Source: Ensifer canadensis (GTDB lineage Bacteria; Pseudomonadota; Alphaproteobacteria; Rhizobiales; Rhizobiaceae). From it: 64,000 nt of DNA. A model generated the notes under the pieces. The model saw only the letters and a list, made by a program, of their open reading frames with translations, did no database searches and was not told where the DNA came from. The position numbers were made by a program, and so were the translations under genes. The DNA is taken from NCBI RefSeq assembly GCF_017488845.2, contig NZ_CP083371.1, forward strand, positions 1,178,001 through 1,242,000, given 5' to 3'. Shown here one piece after another: positions 1 through 8,369 of the stretch. Numbering within the stretch: position 1 is the first letter of the stretch; each line of letters starts with the position of its first letter.

Positions 1-248
1 TCGAAGATGCCCTTGGAGATCGGTTCCTCGCCGGAGTGGCAATGCACATTGACGAAACCCGGCATCACCATCCGGTCGGCACCGGAGGTTTCGCTGGCAA
101 AGGCGCCGTCATAATGTCCGCCGACATGGACGAAACCGGTATCGTCATAGGCGACGTCGACGTCGTTGAGATAGACATGGCTTTTCGTCTCGGTGTCGAA
201 GCCGACAACCGTATGCGCCCTGCGGATGAGGTGAATATTGCTAGTCAT
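1..248 (-). CDS. Amidohydrolase-family protein, N-terminal part (cut by window edge)
   Basis: The first 82 codons are visible and the rest lies beyond base 1. The protein begins MTSNIHLIRRAHTVV and reaches a metal-binding motif VNVHCHSGEEP near residue 70. That is the HxH of the amidohydrolase superfamily (cytosine deaminase/SsnA/TrzA-like enzymes, which hydrolyse amino or chloro groups on heterocycles in the cytoplasm). The ATG overlaps the stop of the upstream permease gene by 8 bp, so it is probably translated as part of the aapJQM operon and may act on a compound that transporter imports. The exact substrate cannot be told from this fragment. Confidence 0.7.
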   Translation of the reverse strand, partial: MTSNIHLIRRAHTVVGFDTETKSHVYLNDVDVAYDDTGFVHVGGHYDGAFASETSGADRMVMPGFVNVHCHSGEEPISKGIF

Positions 249-1347
249 GCGTGGTCCTGAAATATTGCTCGAGGAAACGGCTATAAGCGCCCATTAATGC
301 GCTGAAAAAGAAGTAAACGACCGCCGCAAAAACGTAGCCTTCGAGCACGGCGATGCCCTGCCATTGCGGATCGCGCATGGCGGTGCGCACGGTATCGAGA
401 AAATCGAGCAGGCCGACAATCGTCACCAGGGTCGTATCCTGGAAAAAGCCGATGAACAGCCCGACGAGCGGCGGGATAACCTTCTTCAGGGCTTGCGGCA
501 GCACGATCTTTCGCATGATCTGCCAATAGTGCAGCCCGAGCGAATGGCCCGCCTCGATCTGCCCCTTGGGAACGGCCTGCAATCCGCCGCGGACGATTTC
601 GGCGATGTAGGCGGCGGCGAAGAGAATGATCGCCACCTGGGCCCGCAGCAGTTTGTCGATGGTAATACCATCAGGCATGAACAGTGGCAGCATGACGGTC
701 GCCATGAACAGGATGCTGATCAGCGGCACGCCGCGAACGATTTCGATGAAGCCGACGCCGAGAATGCGGATCGCCGGCAGGCTCGAAGCACGCGCAAGCG
801 CAAGTGCAATGCCGAGCGGCAAGGCGCAGGCGAGCCCGACGAAGGAAAGCATGAACGACAGCGGCAGGCCGCCCCACTGGGTGGTCGGCACGACGGTCAA
901 CCCGAACAGGCCACCGGCCATCAGCGCGTAAAGCGTCGGCAGGATCACCACGATCCATGTGACCGCAAGCGCCCGGCCCCAAGTGCGCGGCACCATCGAC
1001 ACGCCGCAAGCGCCGAGAAACAGCAGCATCGCCGTGAGCGGTCGCCACTGCTCGTCGAAGGGATAGAAGCCGAAGAAGATATAGCGCAGCTTGGTCGACA
1101 GGAACGGCCAGCAGGCGCCGCTTGAAACCTTGCACTCCGCCGGCGTGCCGGAAAAGATCGCGTCGAGGAACAGCCAGCCGATCGCGAGCTTGGCAAGGCC
1201 GAAGATCGTGCCGAGGCAAAGTATGGTGATCAGTGCGTTGCCCGGCGTTCCGAAATAGGCGGAAAGCCAGGTACGGTTGCTCACCCTCGGGCGGGCGGCG
1301 GGCGCCATCAGGATAGGGTCGGCAAGGAAGCCTTCGAACTGGGCCAT
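241..1347 (-). CDS. aapM: General L-amino acid ABC transporter permease AapM
   Basis: This inner-membrane permease of 368 residues belongs to the AapM/BztC family, which imports polar amino acids. It has the long N-terminal extension of several membrane segments typical of that family, then a core with the EAA loop at about residues 265-285 (EAGHSLGLHYWQ...LPQAL) that docks the ATPase. The ATG lies 3 bp after the stop of aapQ. The 3' end overlaps the next gene (amidohydrolase) by 8 bp. The partner ATPase (AapP) is not in this window. Confidence 0.88.
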   Translation of the reverse strand: MAQFEGFLADPILMAPAARPRVSNRTWLSAYFGTPGNALITILCLGTIFGLAKLAIGWLFLDAIFSGTPAECKVSSGACWPFLSTKLRYIFFGFYPFDEQWRPLTAMLLFLGACGVSMVPRTWGRALAVTWIVVILPTLYALMAGGLFGLTVVPTTQWGGLPLSFMLSFVGLACALPLGIALALARASSLPAIRILGVGFIEIVRGVPLISILFMATVMLPLFMPDGITIDKLLRAQVAIILFAAAYIAEIVRGGLQAVPKGQIEAGHSLGLHYWQIMRKIVLPQALKKVIPPLVGLFIGFFQDTTLVTIVGLLDFLDTVRTAMRDPQWQGIAVLEGYVFAAVVYFFFSALMGAYSRFLEQYFRTTHD

Positions 1348-1350
1348 GGC

Positions 1351-2499
1351 TCAGCGCTCCCTCAGCGCAACGCGCGCGTTGTACCAGTTCATCACCAGCG
1401 AGATCAGGATGGACAGGCCGAGATAGACGGCCATGAAGATGGCAATGGCTTCGATGGCCTGGCCGGTCTGGTTCATGATGGTGTTGGAAACCATCACCAG
1501 ATCCGGATAGCCGATGGCAATCGCGAGCGAGCTGTTCTTGAAGACCGTGAGATAGGTGTTGGTCAACGGCGGCACGATAATACGCAGCGCCTGCGGCAGG
1601 ATGACGAGTTTCAGCGTGCGCGAGCGCGGCAGGCCGAGGGCCGTCGCGGCCTCCCATTGTCCCTTGCTGACGGCTTGAATGCCGGCGCGCACGATCTCGG
1701 CGACATTTGCCGAAGCGCTCAACGTCAGGCCGATCAGCAGTGCCACGAATTCCGGGCGCACGTGATAGCCGCCGGTCAGGCGGAACCGGCCGAGTTCGGG
1801 GACATCCATCGAGACCGAGATGTCGGCGAACAGCAGTGTTGCCGCCAGCGGCAGCAGGAAGGCAAGCGCCGCTATGGTGGCAACGGGCATCTCCTTGCCC
1901 GTGGCAATCCGACGACGCGCAAGGACGCGCTCGATCGCAACAGCGGCAGCGGCGCCGACGAACAGGGCGATGAGGAGCGATTCAAAGCCGCTCGCCCATC
2001 GCATGGCCGGCATGACCAGACCGCTATTTGACAGGAACACGCCCGGCAGCATCTCGATCGCCTGCTTTACCGGCGGGAAAACGGAGATGATCAGCGAATA
2101 CCAGAGCAGCAGATAGAGGAGCAGCGGCACATTGCGCAGCGCTTCGACATAGGCAAGCATCAGGCGCGACAGGACCGGATTGTGCGACAGCCTGCCGATG
2201 CCGACGAGCACACCGAGGATCGTACCGAAGAAGACGGCGAGTGCCGAAACCTTCACGGTATTGGCGATGCCGACAAGGATGGCACGGCCGAATGTGTCGG
2301 TCGGCTCGTAGGCGATCGCAGTCTCGGTGATGACGAAACCTGCCTGACGCGCCAGGAAGCCGAAGCCGGTGGCAATATCCTGCTTGGCAAGGTTGGCGCT
2401 CGCGGTGCTGAACATCGCCCAGGCGACGAAGACAACAGCGCCGATCGCGATCGTTTGATAGAGGAAGGCGCGGATGCGCGCGTCATAAAACAGGGACAT
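1351..2499 (-). CDS. aapQ: General L-amino acid ABC transporter permease AapQ
   Basis: This permease of 382 residues is of the AapQ/BztB type. An N-terminal membrane segment (MSLFYDARIRAFLYQT...) is followed by a periplasmic stretch, and by a C-terminal permease core with the EAA loop EAATALGLPRSRTLK...LPQALR. I chose the ATG at 2499 because the open frame upstream of it is arginine-rich and runs through the aapJ-aapQ stem-loop. It forms the membrane channel with AapM. A stem-loop at 2543-2564 separates it from aapJ and may lower its expression relative to the binding protein. Confidence 0.87.
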   Translation of the reverse strand: MSLFYDARIRAFLYQTIAIGAVVFVAWAMFSTASANLAKQDIATGFGFLARQAGFVITETAIAYEPTDTFGRAILVGIANTVKVSALAVFFGTILGVLVGIGRLSHNPVLSRLMLAYVEALRNVPLLLYLLLWYSLIISVFPPVKQAIEMLPGVFLSNSGLVMPAMRWASGFESLLIALFVGAAAAVAIERVLARRRIATGKEMPVATIAALAFLLPLAATLLFADISVSMDVPELGRFRLTGGYHVRPEFVALLIGLTLSASANVAEIVRAGIQAVSKGQWEAATALGLPRSRTLKLVILPQALRIIVPPLTNTYLTVFKNSSLAIAIGYPDLVMVSNTIMNQTGQAIEAIAIFMAVYLGLSILISLVMNWYNARVALRER

Positions 2500-2542
2500 G
2501 GCGACACGTCTGCCGGGCAAAGGGAACGTCCAAGACGAAAAA

Positions 2543-2564
2543 GGCCCGCGCCAGGGCGCGGGCC
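2543..2564 (-). terminator. Stem-loop between aapJ and aapQ (partial terminator or attenuator)
   Basis: On the minus strand an 8-bp GC stem (GGCCCGCG / CGCGGGCC) with a 6-nt loop is followed by five T residues at 2542-2538. It lies directly after the aapJ stop and 44 bp before the aapQ start. Such structures commonly let the binding-protein transcript exceed the permease transcript. Confidence 0.7.
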
Positions 2565-2572
2565 GACGAATA

Positions 2573-3601
2573 TCAACGGAACGGCGGTGCGTAGAGCAGA
2601 CCGCCCTCGCTCCAACGGGTGTTCGGCCCACGGGTCAGGCCAAGCGCGGTCTTGGTGCCGAGGTTGCGCTCGAACACTTCGCCGTAATTGCCGACGCCCT
2701 TGACGATGTTGTAGCCCCACTTGTTGTCGAGGTTGAGCATCTTGCCGAGCTCTTCGTTGACACCGAGCATGCGCTGGATTTCCGGATCCTCGCTCTTCGT
2801 CATTTCGTCGACATTGGCCTGGGTGATGCCGCGCTCTTCGGCCGCCATCAGCATCCAGACGGACCAGGAAACGATATCGCGCCAGTTGGAATCGTTCTGC
2901 CGGACCGACGGAGCGAGCGGCTCCTTGGAGATGGTCTCGGGAAGGACGACATAGTCGTCCGGATTGTTGGCAACCGCACGGATCGACGCCAGGTCAGACC
3001 GGTCGGACGAGATCGCCTCGCAACGGCCCGAGAAGAAGGCGTTGCGGTTTTCATCCGGGCTTTCAAAAACAACCAGTTCGAACTTGCCGCCGATCGTGCG
3101 GAAGAAATCGCTGAGGTTCTGGGCCGTCGTCGTGCCGGGCAGTGTGCAGATCGCTGCGTCCGTCAGCTCCTTGGCGCTGTTGACACCGAGCGACTTCGGC
3201 ACCATCAACCCCTGGCCGTCATAGAATACCGTCGGGCCGAAATCGAGACCGAGCGAGACTTCGCGCGAGAAGGTATGGGTGGTCTGGCGCGACAGCATGT
3301 CGATTTCGCCTGACTGCAGAGCCTGGAACCGGGTGTTGATGTTCGTCAGAACGAAATCGACTTTTTCCGGGTCGCCGAAAACAGCCGACGCAACGGCACG
3401 GCACACGTCCACATCGAAACCCTGCATGTGGCCCTTGGCGTCAGCCGTCGCAAACCCGGGCGTGCTCATCGAGACACCGCAGATCAGCTTGCCGCGCGCC
3501 TTGACTGTCTCAAGCGTGGTGGCGGCGCTGGCGGTGAACGCCGTGAGGCCGACCACGATGCCTGCTGCGGTGGCGCAAAGTTGCAGAATTCTTTTCTTCA
3601 T
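2573..3601 (-). CDS. aapJ: General L-amino acid-binding periplasmic protein AapJ
   Basis: This periplasmic solute-binding protein of 342 residues is of the AapJ/BztA type. It has a Sec signal peptide (MKKRILQLCATAAGIVVGL...ASA, cleaved near residue 25), then the mature start TTLETVKARGKLICGVS typical of polar amino-acid binding proteins. The start was set by the MKKR signal and a GGAGGGG ribosome site just upstream; the longer frame would bury the signal peptide. It is first in the aapJ-aapQ-aapM operon. GntR-type operator palindromes lie 109-156 bp upstream. Confidence 0.9.
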   Translation of the reverse strand: MKKRILQLCATAAGIVVGLTAFTASAATTLETVKARGKLICGVSMSTPGFATADAKGHMQGFDVDVCRAVASAVFGDPEKVDFVLTNINTRFQALQSGEIDMLSRQTTHTFSREVSLGLDFGPTVFYDGQGLMVPKSLGVNSAKELTDAAICTLPGTTTAQNLSDFFRTIGGKFELVVFESPDENRNAFFSGRCEAISSDRSDLASIRAVANNPDDYVVLPETISKEPLAPSVRQNDSNWRDIVSWSVWMLMAAEERGITQANVDEMTKSEDPEIQRMLGVNEELGKMLNLDNKWGYNIVKGVGNYGEVFERNLGTKTALGLTRGPNTRWSEGGLLYAPPFR

Positions 3602-3709
3602 TTTCCCCTCCCGTTGACTTCGACAATCTCCGCCTCTGCGGGTCATGCGATCCACGTCGCATGCCTCCTCCCGCCTAGGCACACAGCGGATCAACCCGCC
3701 GTGTCACCA

Positions 3710-3721
3710 ATTGCATACGAT
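3710..3721. promoter_or_regulatory. Second, weaker GntR-type half-palindrome upstream of aapJ
   Basis: ATTGCATACGAT matches 10 of 12 positions of ATTGTATACAAT in the perfect palindrome 35 bp away. On the minus strand it overlaps a possible aapJ promoter (TTGCCA at 3740-3735, 17-bp spacer, TATGCA). It could be a second binding site for the same regulator. Confidence 0.35.
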
Positions 3722-3743
3722 AGCCGGATACGAATGGCAACAT

Positions 3744-3757
3744 TATTGTATACAATA
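3744..3757. promoter_or_regulatory. Perfect GntR-family operator palindrome
   Basis: TATTGTATACAATA is a perfect 14-bp palindrome with the TTGTATACAA core typical of FadR-subfamily GntR repressors. It lies between aapJ and the broken gntR gene and abuts the -35 box of the gntR promoter, so it is well placed to repress both directions. Confidence 0.6.
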
Positions 3758-3786
3758 TTGACGCGTATAGTTTGGAGACACTATCG
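3758..3786 (+). promoter_or_regulatory. Sigma70-type promoter of the broken gntR gene
   Basis: TTGACG (3758-3763), a 17-bp spacer and CTATCG (3781-3786) match the rhizobial consensus CTTGAC-N17-CTATAT well. The -35 box starts one base after the operator palindrome, as in autorepressed gntR genes. Confidence 0.55.
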
Positions 3787-3838
3787 AGGTTATGGGGCAT
3801 GTATTGCAGACCCGCCCGGCTTGCTTGGGGGGACAGCG

Positions 3839-4190
3839 TTGTCTGAGAGATCAAGTCGCAGCGAGTCCGTCTATCGGTTGTTGCGCAGGCCGTCCTGGAG
3901 CACGCGCTGAAGCCCTGCACCAAGCAATCCGAAGACACGATCGCCGATCATTTCAAGGTCAGTCGCACCAGCGTTCGCGGTGCGTTCGTGCGCCTGAATG
4001 CCGAAGGTTTCGTCGATCTCAGTGCCGACAGGAGTGCGTGTGTCTCCGACCGCGGCCGCTCTCCATCCGCCTTTCCGGCGAATATCACATCCTGCTTGCC
4101 GAACTGACGGGACCCCGGCGCAGACACGGTTCGTGCGTGAGGTGGTCTCACGCTGCTTGTTGATCTTAGCCCGCTTCGCGCGTCTGCGAC
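3839..4190 (+). pseudogene. Broken GntR/FadR-family transcriptional regulator
   Basis: From a TTG at 3839 preceded by GGGGGGA, the frame reads MSERSSRSESVYRL and then shifts by one base near 3877-3883 (TTGTTG where TTGGTTG would keep frame). It resumes as VAQAVLEHALKP...IADHFKVSRTSVRGAFVRLNAEGFVDL, a clear GntR winged helix. At about 4065 another frame gives IRLSGEYHILLAELTG, and from 4130 a third gives FVREVVSRCLLILARFAR. Both are typical pieces of the C-terminal FCD ligand domain. Roughly the first half of FCD is missing between the helix domain and these pieces, so there is an internal deletion plus at least two frameshifts. Further degraded similarity may extend to about 4330. The promoter and operator remain. 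Confidence 0.7.
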
Positions 4191-4349
4191 GGATGGACTG
4201 AAGGATTAAGGCAGAGCCGAATACGACGTTGTGTTCATCATCTGCGGCATGAACTGTCGTCGGGTGAGAATCTCAGACGTCTCTTCTCCCACACTATCCT
4301 GCAACGTTGCCGGTATGCCGGGCGCGTCTTGCGAGGGAGGGAGTAAGCG

Positions 4350-5939
4350 ATGCCAACAGAACTGGAATACATGAGCCGACAGGTTGCAGCGGGCCGCCTG
4401 TCACGACGGGAATTTTTGGGGAGGGCAGCGGCGCTCGGGGTGACGATCGCGTCTGCGCAGACATTGCTTGGCAGTGCCGCCCGTGCGGCGGGGCCAGTCA
4501 AGGGCGGGACGCTGCGGGCGGGCCTAGTCGGCGGCGAATCGACCAACAGCCTCGACCCTGCGACATGGGCGAGCCAGGTGCCATACACGCTCGGTCGCTG
4601 CTGGGGCGAGCAACTGCTGGAAGTCGCACCGACCGGCGAGATCGAGTACCGCCTGGCCGAGTCCTACGAGGCCTCCAGCGACGCAAAAACCTGGAGCTTC
4701 AAGATCCGCAAGGACGTCACCTTCCACAATGGCAAGCCTTTGACGCCGGCTGACGTGGTGGCAACGCTCGAGCGCCACGGCGATGCAGACTCGAAATCGG
4801 CGGCCCTGCCTTTTGTGCAGGAGTTCGAGACGATCAAGGCTGACGGCGACAATGTCGTGATCACCTTGCGGCAGCCCAATGCGGACATGCCCTATATCGT
4901 CAGCGACTACCACCTGATGATCCAGCCGAACGGCGGCAAGGACGATCCGACCGCCGGCATTGGCACCGGTCCTTACAAGGTTGTCGTGAACGAGGCGGGC
5001 GTAAAACACGTCGCTGAGCGCCACGAAGGCTATTGGGGATCGGCCGAACGCGGTCATGCCGACCAGATCGAAATCGTCGTCATCAACGATTCGACCGCGC
5101 GCACCGCGGCGCTGCAAAGCGGCCAGATGCATATGATCAACCGCATCGAGCCGAAGCTTGTCGAACTGATCAAGCGCCTTCCCGGCGTGGTCATCCGAAA
5201 TGTGCCGGGCAAGGGGCATTACGTGTTCATTGCCCATTGCAACACCGCGCCGTTCGACAACAACGACCTGCGGCTGGCGTTGAAATATGCCGTCGACCGC
5301 GAGGAGATGGTGGCAAAGGTTCTCGGCGGTTATGGCACCGTCGGCAACGATACGCCGATGATCAATGGCTATCCGCTCTTCGACAACGACATCGAGCAGC
5401 GTGTCTTCGACCCTGACAAGGCGAAGTTCCACTACAAGAAATCCGGCCACGACGGCTCCGTGCTGCTGCGCACGTCCGACGTCGCCTTCCCCGGCGCCGT
5501 CGATGCCGCCCAGCTTTTCCAGATGAGCGCTGCCAAATGCGGCATCACCATCGACCTGAAGCGCGAACCGGGCGACGGCTACTGGTCGGATGTCTGGAAC
5601 AAGCAGCCTTTCAGCATGTCCTATTGGACCGGCCGACCGACGCAGGATCAGGTCTATTCGATTGCCTATCTGTCGAAGGCCGAATGGAACGACACGCGTT
5701 TCCAGCGCGATGACTTCGACAAGTTGATCTTCGCCGCCCGCGGCGAACTCGACGAGGCCAAGCGCAAGGCGATCTATCGCCAGGCCGCAATGATGCTGCG
5801 CGACGAAGGCGGCGTCATCGTGCCGATGTTCAACAACTATATCGACGCCACCAACGACAAGGTCGGCGGGTGGGTCGACGATCCGAACGGCGAACTGATG
5901 GGCGGCCATGCCTTGACGAAGTGCTGGGTCACGGCCTGA
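4350..5939 (+). CDS. ABC transporter substrate-binding protein, peptide/nickel family (SBP_bac_5), Tat-exported
   Basis: This periplasmic binding protein of 529 residues belongs to the family that binds peptides, opines or related compounds. The N-terminus carries a twin-arginine signal (SRREFLGRAAALGVT, near residues 18-33) with cleavage after ARA near residue 46. The family landmark DVTFHNGKPLTPADVVATLERH follows. A ribosome site GAGGGAGGGAG precedes the ATG at 4350. No permease or ATPase gene follows; a strong hairpin comes next. It is therefore an orphan binding protein that must use a transporter encoded elsewhere. The adjacent broken gntR gene may once have controlled it. Confidence 0.85.
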   Translation: MPTELEYMSRQVAAGRLSRREFLGRAAALGVTIASAQTLLGSAARAAGPVKGGTLRAGLVGGESTNSLDPATWASQVPYTLGRCWGEQLLEVAPTGEIEYRLAESYEASSDAKTWSFKIRKDVTFHNGKPLTPADVVATLERHGDADSKSAALPFVQEFETIKADGDNVVITLRQPNADMPYIVSDYHLMIQPNGGKDDPTAGIGTGPYKVVVNEAGVKHVAERHEGYWGSAERGHADQIEIVVINDSTARTAALQSGQMHMINRIEPKLVELIKRLPGVVIRNVPGKGHYVFIAHCNTAPFDNNDLRLALKYAVDREEMVAKVLGGYGTVGNDTPMINGYPLFDNDIEQRVFDPDKAKFHYKKSGHDGSVLLRTSDVAFPGAVDAAQLFQMSAAKCGITIDLKREPGDGYWSDVWNKQPFSMSYWTGRPTQDQVYSIAYLSKAEWNDTRFQRDDFDKLIFAARGELDEAKRKAIYRQAAMMLRDEGGVIVPMFNNYIDATNDKVGGWVDDPNGELMGGHALTKCWVTA

Positions 5940-5951
5940 ACCAAGAGACGG

Positions 5952-5986
5952 AAAGGCCGGAGGCCCTGATCAGGCTCTCCGGCTTT
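5952..5986 (+). terminator. Terminator after the orphan binding protein
   Basis: A long imperfect inverted repeat (AAAGGCCGGAG ... CTCCGGCTTT) begins 12 bp after the stop codon. It has A-rich and T-rich flanks, so it could act on either strand. Confidence 0.7.
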
Positions 5987-6046
5987 CATCAACGTCGCGA
6001 GCCGGCACCGCCATGGCGGCCCGCGTCTTTCAAGGGCAGCGCTTAG

Positions 6047-6147
6047 CGCATTTCCAGGAAAAGTGCGATGCCGCTTTCCGTCAGGAAATGCGTAAAAACA
6101 AACAGATAGAGCGTTTGTCCGGTTTCGTCTAAATCGGAAACGCTCTA
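6047..6147. repeat. Rhizobial-type palindromic intergenic repeat
   Basis: Two palindromes lie in tandem: CGCATTTCC (6047-6055) with GGAAATGCG (6084-6092), and TAGAGCGTTT (6107-6116) with AAACGCTCTA (6138-6147). They are joined by a GTAAAAACAAACAGA linker. The form recalls the short mosaic repeats (RIME-like) scattered between genes in Rhizobiaceae, recognised from memory. The final CTA provides the stop codon of the phosphatase gene on the minus strand. Confidence 0.6.
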
Positions 6148-6819
6148 GCGACGGTGGCGCAGCGACAGCAGGCCGTCATCGGCAATGCCTGCCTCGATAT
6201 CATTGTAGCGGGCGAGCGTCAGGTGCGGCGTGTCTGCCGCGGCAGAGTGCGCGCCGGTGATCACGATGACTTCGGCGCCGGCGGCCTTGCCGGCGAGAAT
6301 TCCGGCCGGAGCATCTTCGAAAACGATGCAGTCTTCCGGCCGCACGCCAAGTTTTTCGGCGGCCAAAAGATAGCCCTCGGGATGGGGCTTGCCGACCGAC
6401 ACGTCTTCGCCGGTGATCATCAGCTTCGGCGTGGGAATACCTGCGGCCGCGAGGCGACGAACGGCAAGGTCGAGCGGCGCCGATGTGACGATCGCCCACT
6501 TCTCCGGCGGCAGTGAATTGAGGAAGGCGACAGCGCCCTCGATCTCGATGATGCCTTCGACGTCGGCGATTTCGGCGAGCGCGAGTTCGTGCGCCTCATG
6601 CTCCGGATCAACGCCCGGCAGTTCGAGCGTGCGGATCGTATCCACGGCGCGAACGCCATGTACCGTTTTCATCATTTCGACGGGGTCGAGCCCGTTGCGG
6701 ACAGCCCAGGCGCCCCAGACGCGTTCGACAACGGCCATGGAGTTGAGCAGCGTGCCATCCATATCGAACAGGAGAGCGGCGAAGTTCTTGGCAAAGAGAG
6801 ATGAAGGCGCGGTATCCAA
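6145..6819 (-). CDS. HAD-superfamily sugar-phosphate phosphatase
   Basis: This soluble protein of about 224 residues has the HAD phosphatase motifs in order: DMDGT (D19 and D21), VTSAP (T112/S113), GKPHP (K144) and FEDAPAG (E168, D169). The closest type is the beta-phosphoglucomutase-like group that dephosphorylates small sugar phosphates such as 2-deoxyglucose-6-P or glycerol-P. I chose the TTG at 6819 because AGGGG lies 7 bases upstream and the longer frame (to 6963) adds non-homologous sequence overlapping the upstream gene. The stop codon is supplied by the repeat element. The substrate is unknown. Confidence 0.8.
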   Translation of the reverse strand: MDTAPSSLFAKNFAALLFDMDGTLLNSMAVVERVWGAWAVRNGLDPVEMMKTVHGVRAVDTIRTLELPGVDPEHEAHELALAEIADVEGIIEIEGAVAFLNSLPPEKWAIVTSAPLDLAVRRLAAAGIPTPKLMITGEDVSVGKPHPEGYLLAAEKLGVRPEDCIVFEDAPAGILAGKAAGAEVIVITGAHSAAADTPHLTLARYNDIEAGIADDGLLSLRHRR

Positions 6820-6943
6820 CGGTGATCCCCTGAAGCTGCGATGATGGGCGAGAAAGCCCGCCCAGTCCCGGCACACGTACAGCCTGGAGATCAGGGGCAC
6901 AACGCAATTCGGTGTCCCCGTGATCATCTTCGGCAACGGCAAG

Positions 6944-7612
6944 TTACGAATGGTCAGCGCCACGCCCGGTGCTCAGAAAACCGATCGGGCCACCCGGAAC
7001 GTCATCGTCAAAAATCGCGCAGGACAGACTGCCGCCAAACACGGCAGCCGAATCCACATTGGTCCGGTTGCCGACGGTGCGTGGATTGGAGCGGCTCGGC
7101 GTGTGGCCATGGCAAAGGTGTTTGCCCCAATAATCGCCGGAGTGATTGTCGGGCCGCCTGATCCACAGGAAGATTTCCTCGCCCTGGCGCTCCAGCGGCA
7201 TGGTTTCATCGACGCCCGCATGGACGAAGATGCGAAACGGTTCGACGATAATGGAGGGAAGCTGCATCAGCCACTTCAAATGCGCTGCGGGAATAGTGTG
7301 ATGGTAGGATGCCAGTGTCTCTTTGCCGCCGTTAAGCAGCCACCAGTCGACATCGCTCTCGCCGCTGCGGGCGCCGAGCAGCATTTCCTCGTGATTGCCC
7401 TTGAGCGTCAGCCAGGACCAGCCCTGCTTCTGCGGCCCTGCCATGATCAATTCAATCACGCCTCGGCTATCCGGGCCGCGGTCGATCAGGTCACCAAGAA
7501 AGATCACCCTGCCCTCGGGCGCATAGGTTTCGATCTGCCTCAGGAGCGCTTGAAGCTCGGTCAGACAGCCGTGGATATCGCCGACGGCAAAGGTCAGATG
7601 CTGCGCGCTCAT
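6944..7612 (-). CDS. Serine/threonine protein phosphatase-type metallophosphoesterase (PPP family)
   Basis: This protein of 222 residues carries the metal-binding signatures GDIHG (11-15), GDLIDRG (40-46) and GNHE (72-75), followed by HAG and GHTP histidine motifs. The order is that of bacterial PrpA/PrpB and ApaH-like phosphatases, which hydrolyse phosphoproteins or dinucleoside polyphosphates. The ATG at 7612 overlaps the stop of the upstream small gene (ATGA), which suggests translational coupling. The natural substrate is not evident. Confidence 0.85.
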   Translation of the reverse strand: MSAQHLTFAVGDIHGCLTELQALLRQIETYAPEGRVIFLGDLIDRGPDSRGVIELIMAGPQKQGWSWLTLKGNHEEMLLGARSGESDVDWWLLNGGKETLASYHHTIPAAHLKWLMQLPSIIVEPFRIFVHAGVDETMPLERQGEEIFLWIRRPDNHSGDYWGKHLCHGHTPSRSNPRTVGNRTNVDSAAVFGGSLSCAIFDDDVPGGPIGFLSTGRGADHS

Positions 7613-7806
7613 GCGCCAGTCCTCCGGTACTCGACGAAAGGGTTGACGCCGCAACGGATGTTCGGCGCTTGGATGCGAGCGCCGATAGACTGCATGGATG
7701 GCAGAAACACGGCAAGGCCAGCGATGATCAAGCCGAAAAACCAGCCAAGGCGCCGGTCAAGGATGGTGCGCCATCTTGGGCTCGATTTGAACCACTGAGA
7801 ACCCAC
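7609..7806 (-). CDS. Small single-pass membrane protein, unknown function
   Basis: This 65-codon frame starts at a GTG. It encodes a basic N-terminus (SPRWRTILDRR), one hydrophobic helix (LGWFFGLIIAGLAVFL, residues about 20-36) and a polar tail. Its stop overlaps the ATG of the phosphatase, and its start lies 3 bp after the stop of the upstream hypothetical gene. The spacing suggests a real coupled gene. There is no convincing Shine-Dalgarno site, and I do not recognise the family. Confidence 0.4.
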   Translation of the reverse strand: MGSQWFKSSPRWRTILDRRLGWFFGLIIAGLAVFLPSMQSIGARIQAPNIRCGVNPFVEYRRTGA

Positions 7807-7809
7807 TGA

Positions 7810-8292
<483 letters not shown>

Positions 8293-8369
8293 TCAGGGAA
8301 GTGCGCAGATGGTTGCTTTGTTCCACCGGTCGATCAGATTTGTACCGGATCCGCGGTCGGACCGATCGT

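Noticed and set aside
6820-6963. N-terminal extension of the HAD phosphatase to an ATG at 6963
   Set aside because: The added 48 residues have no HAD similarity and overlap the upstream phosphatase gene; a TTG at 6819 with a good ribosome site gives the family length.
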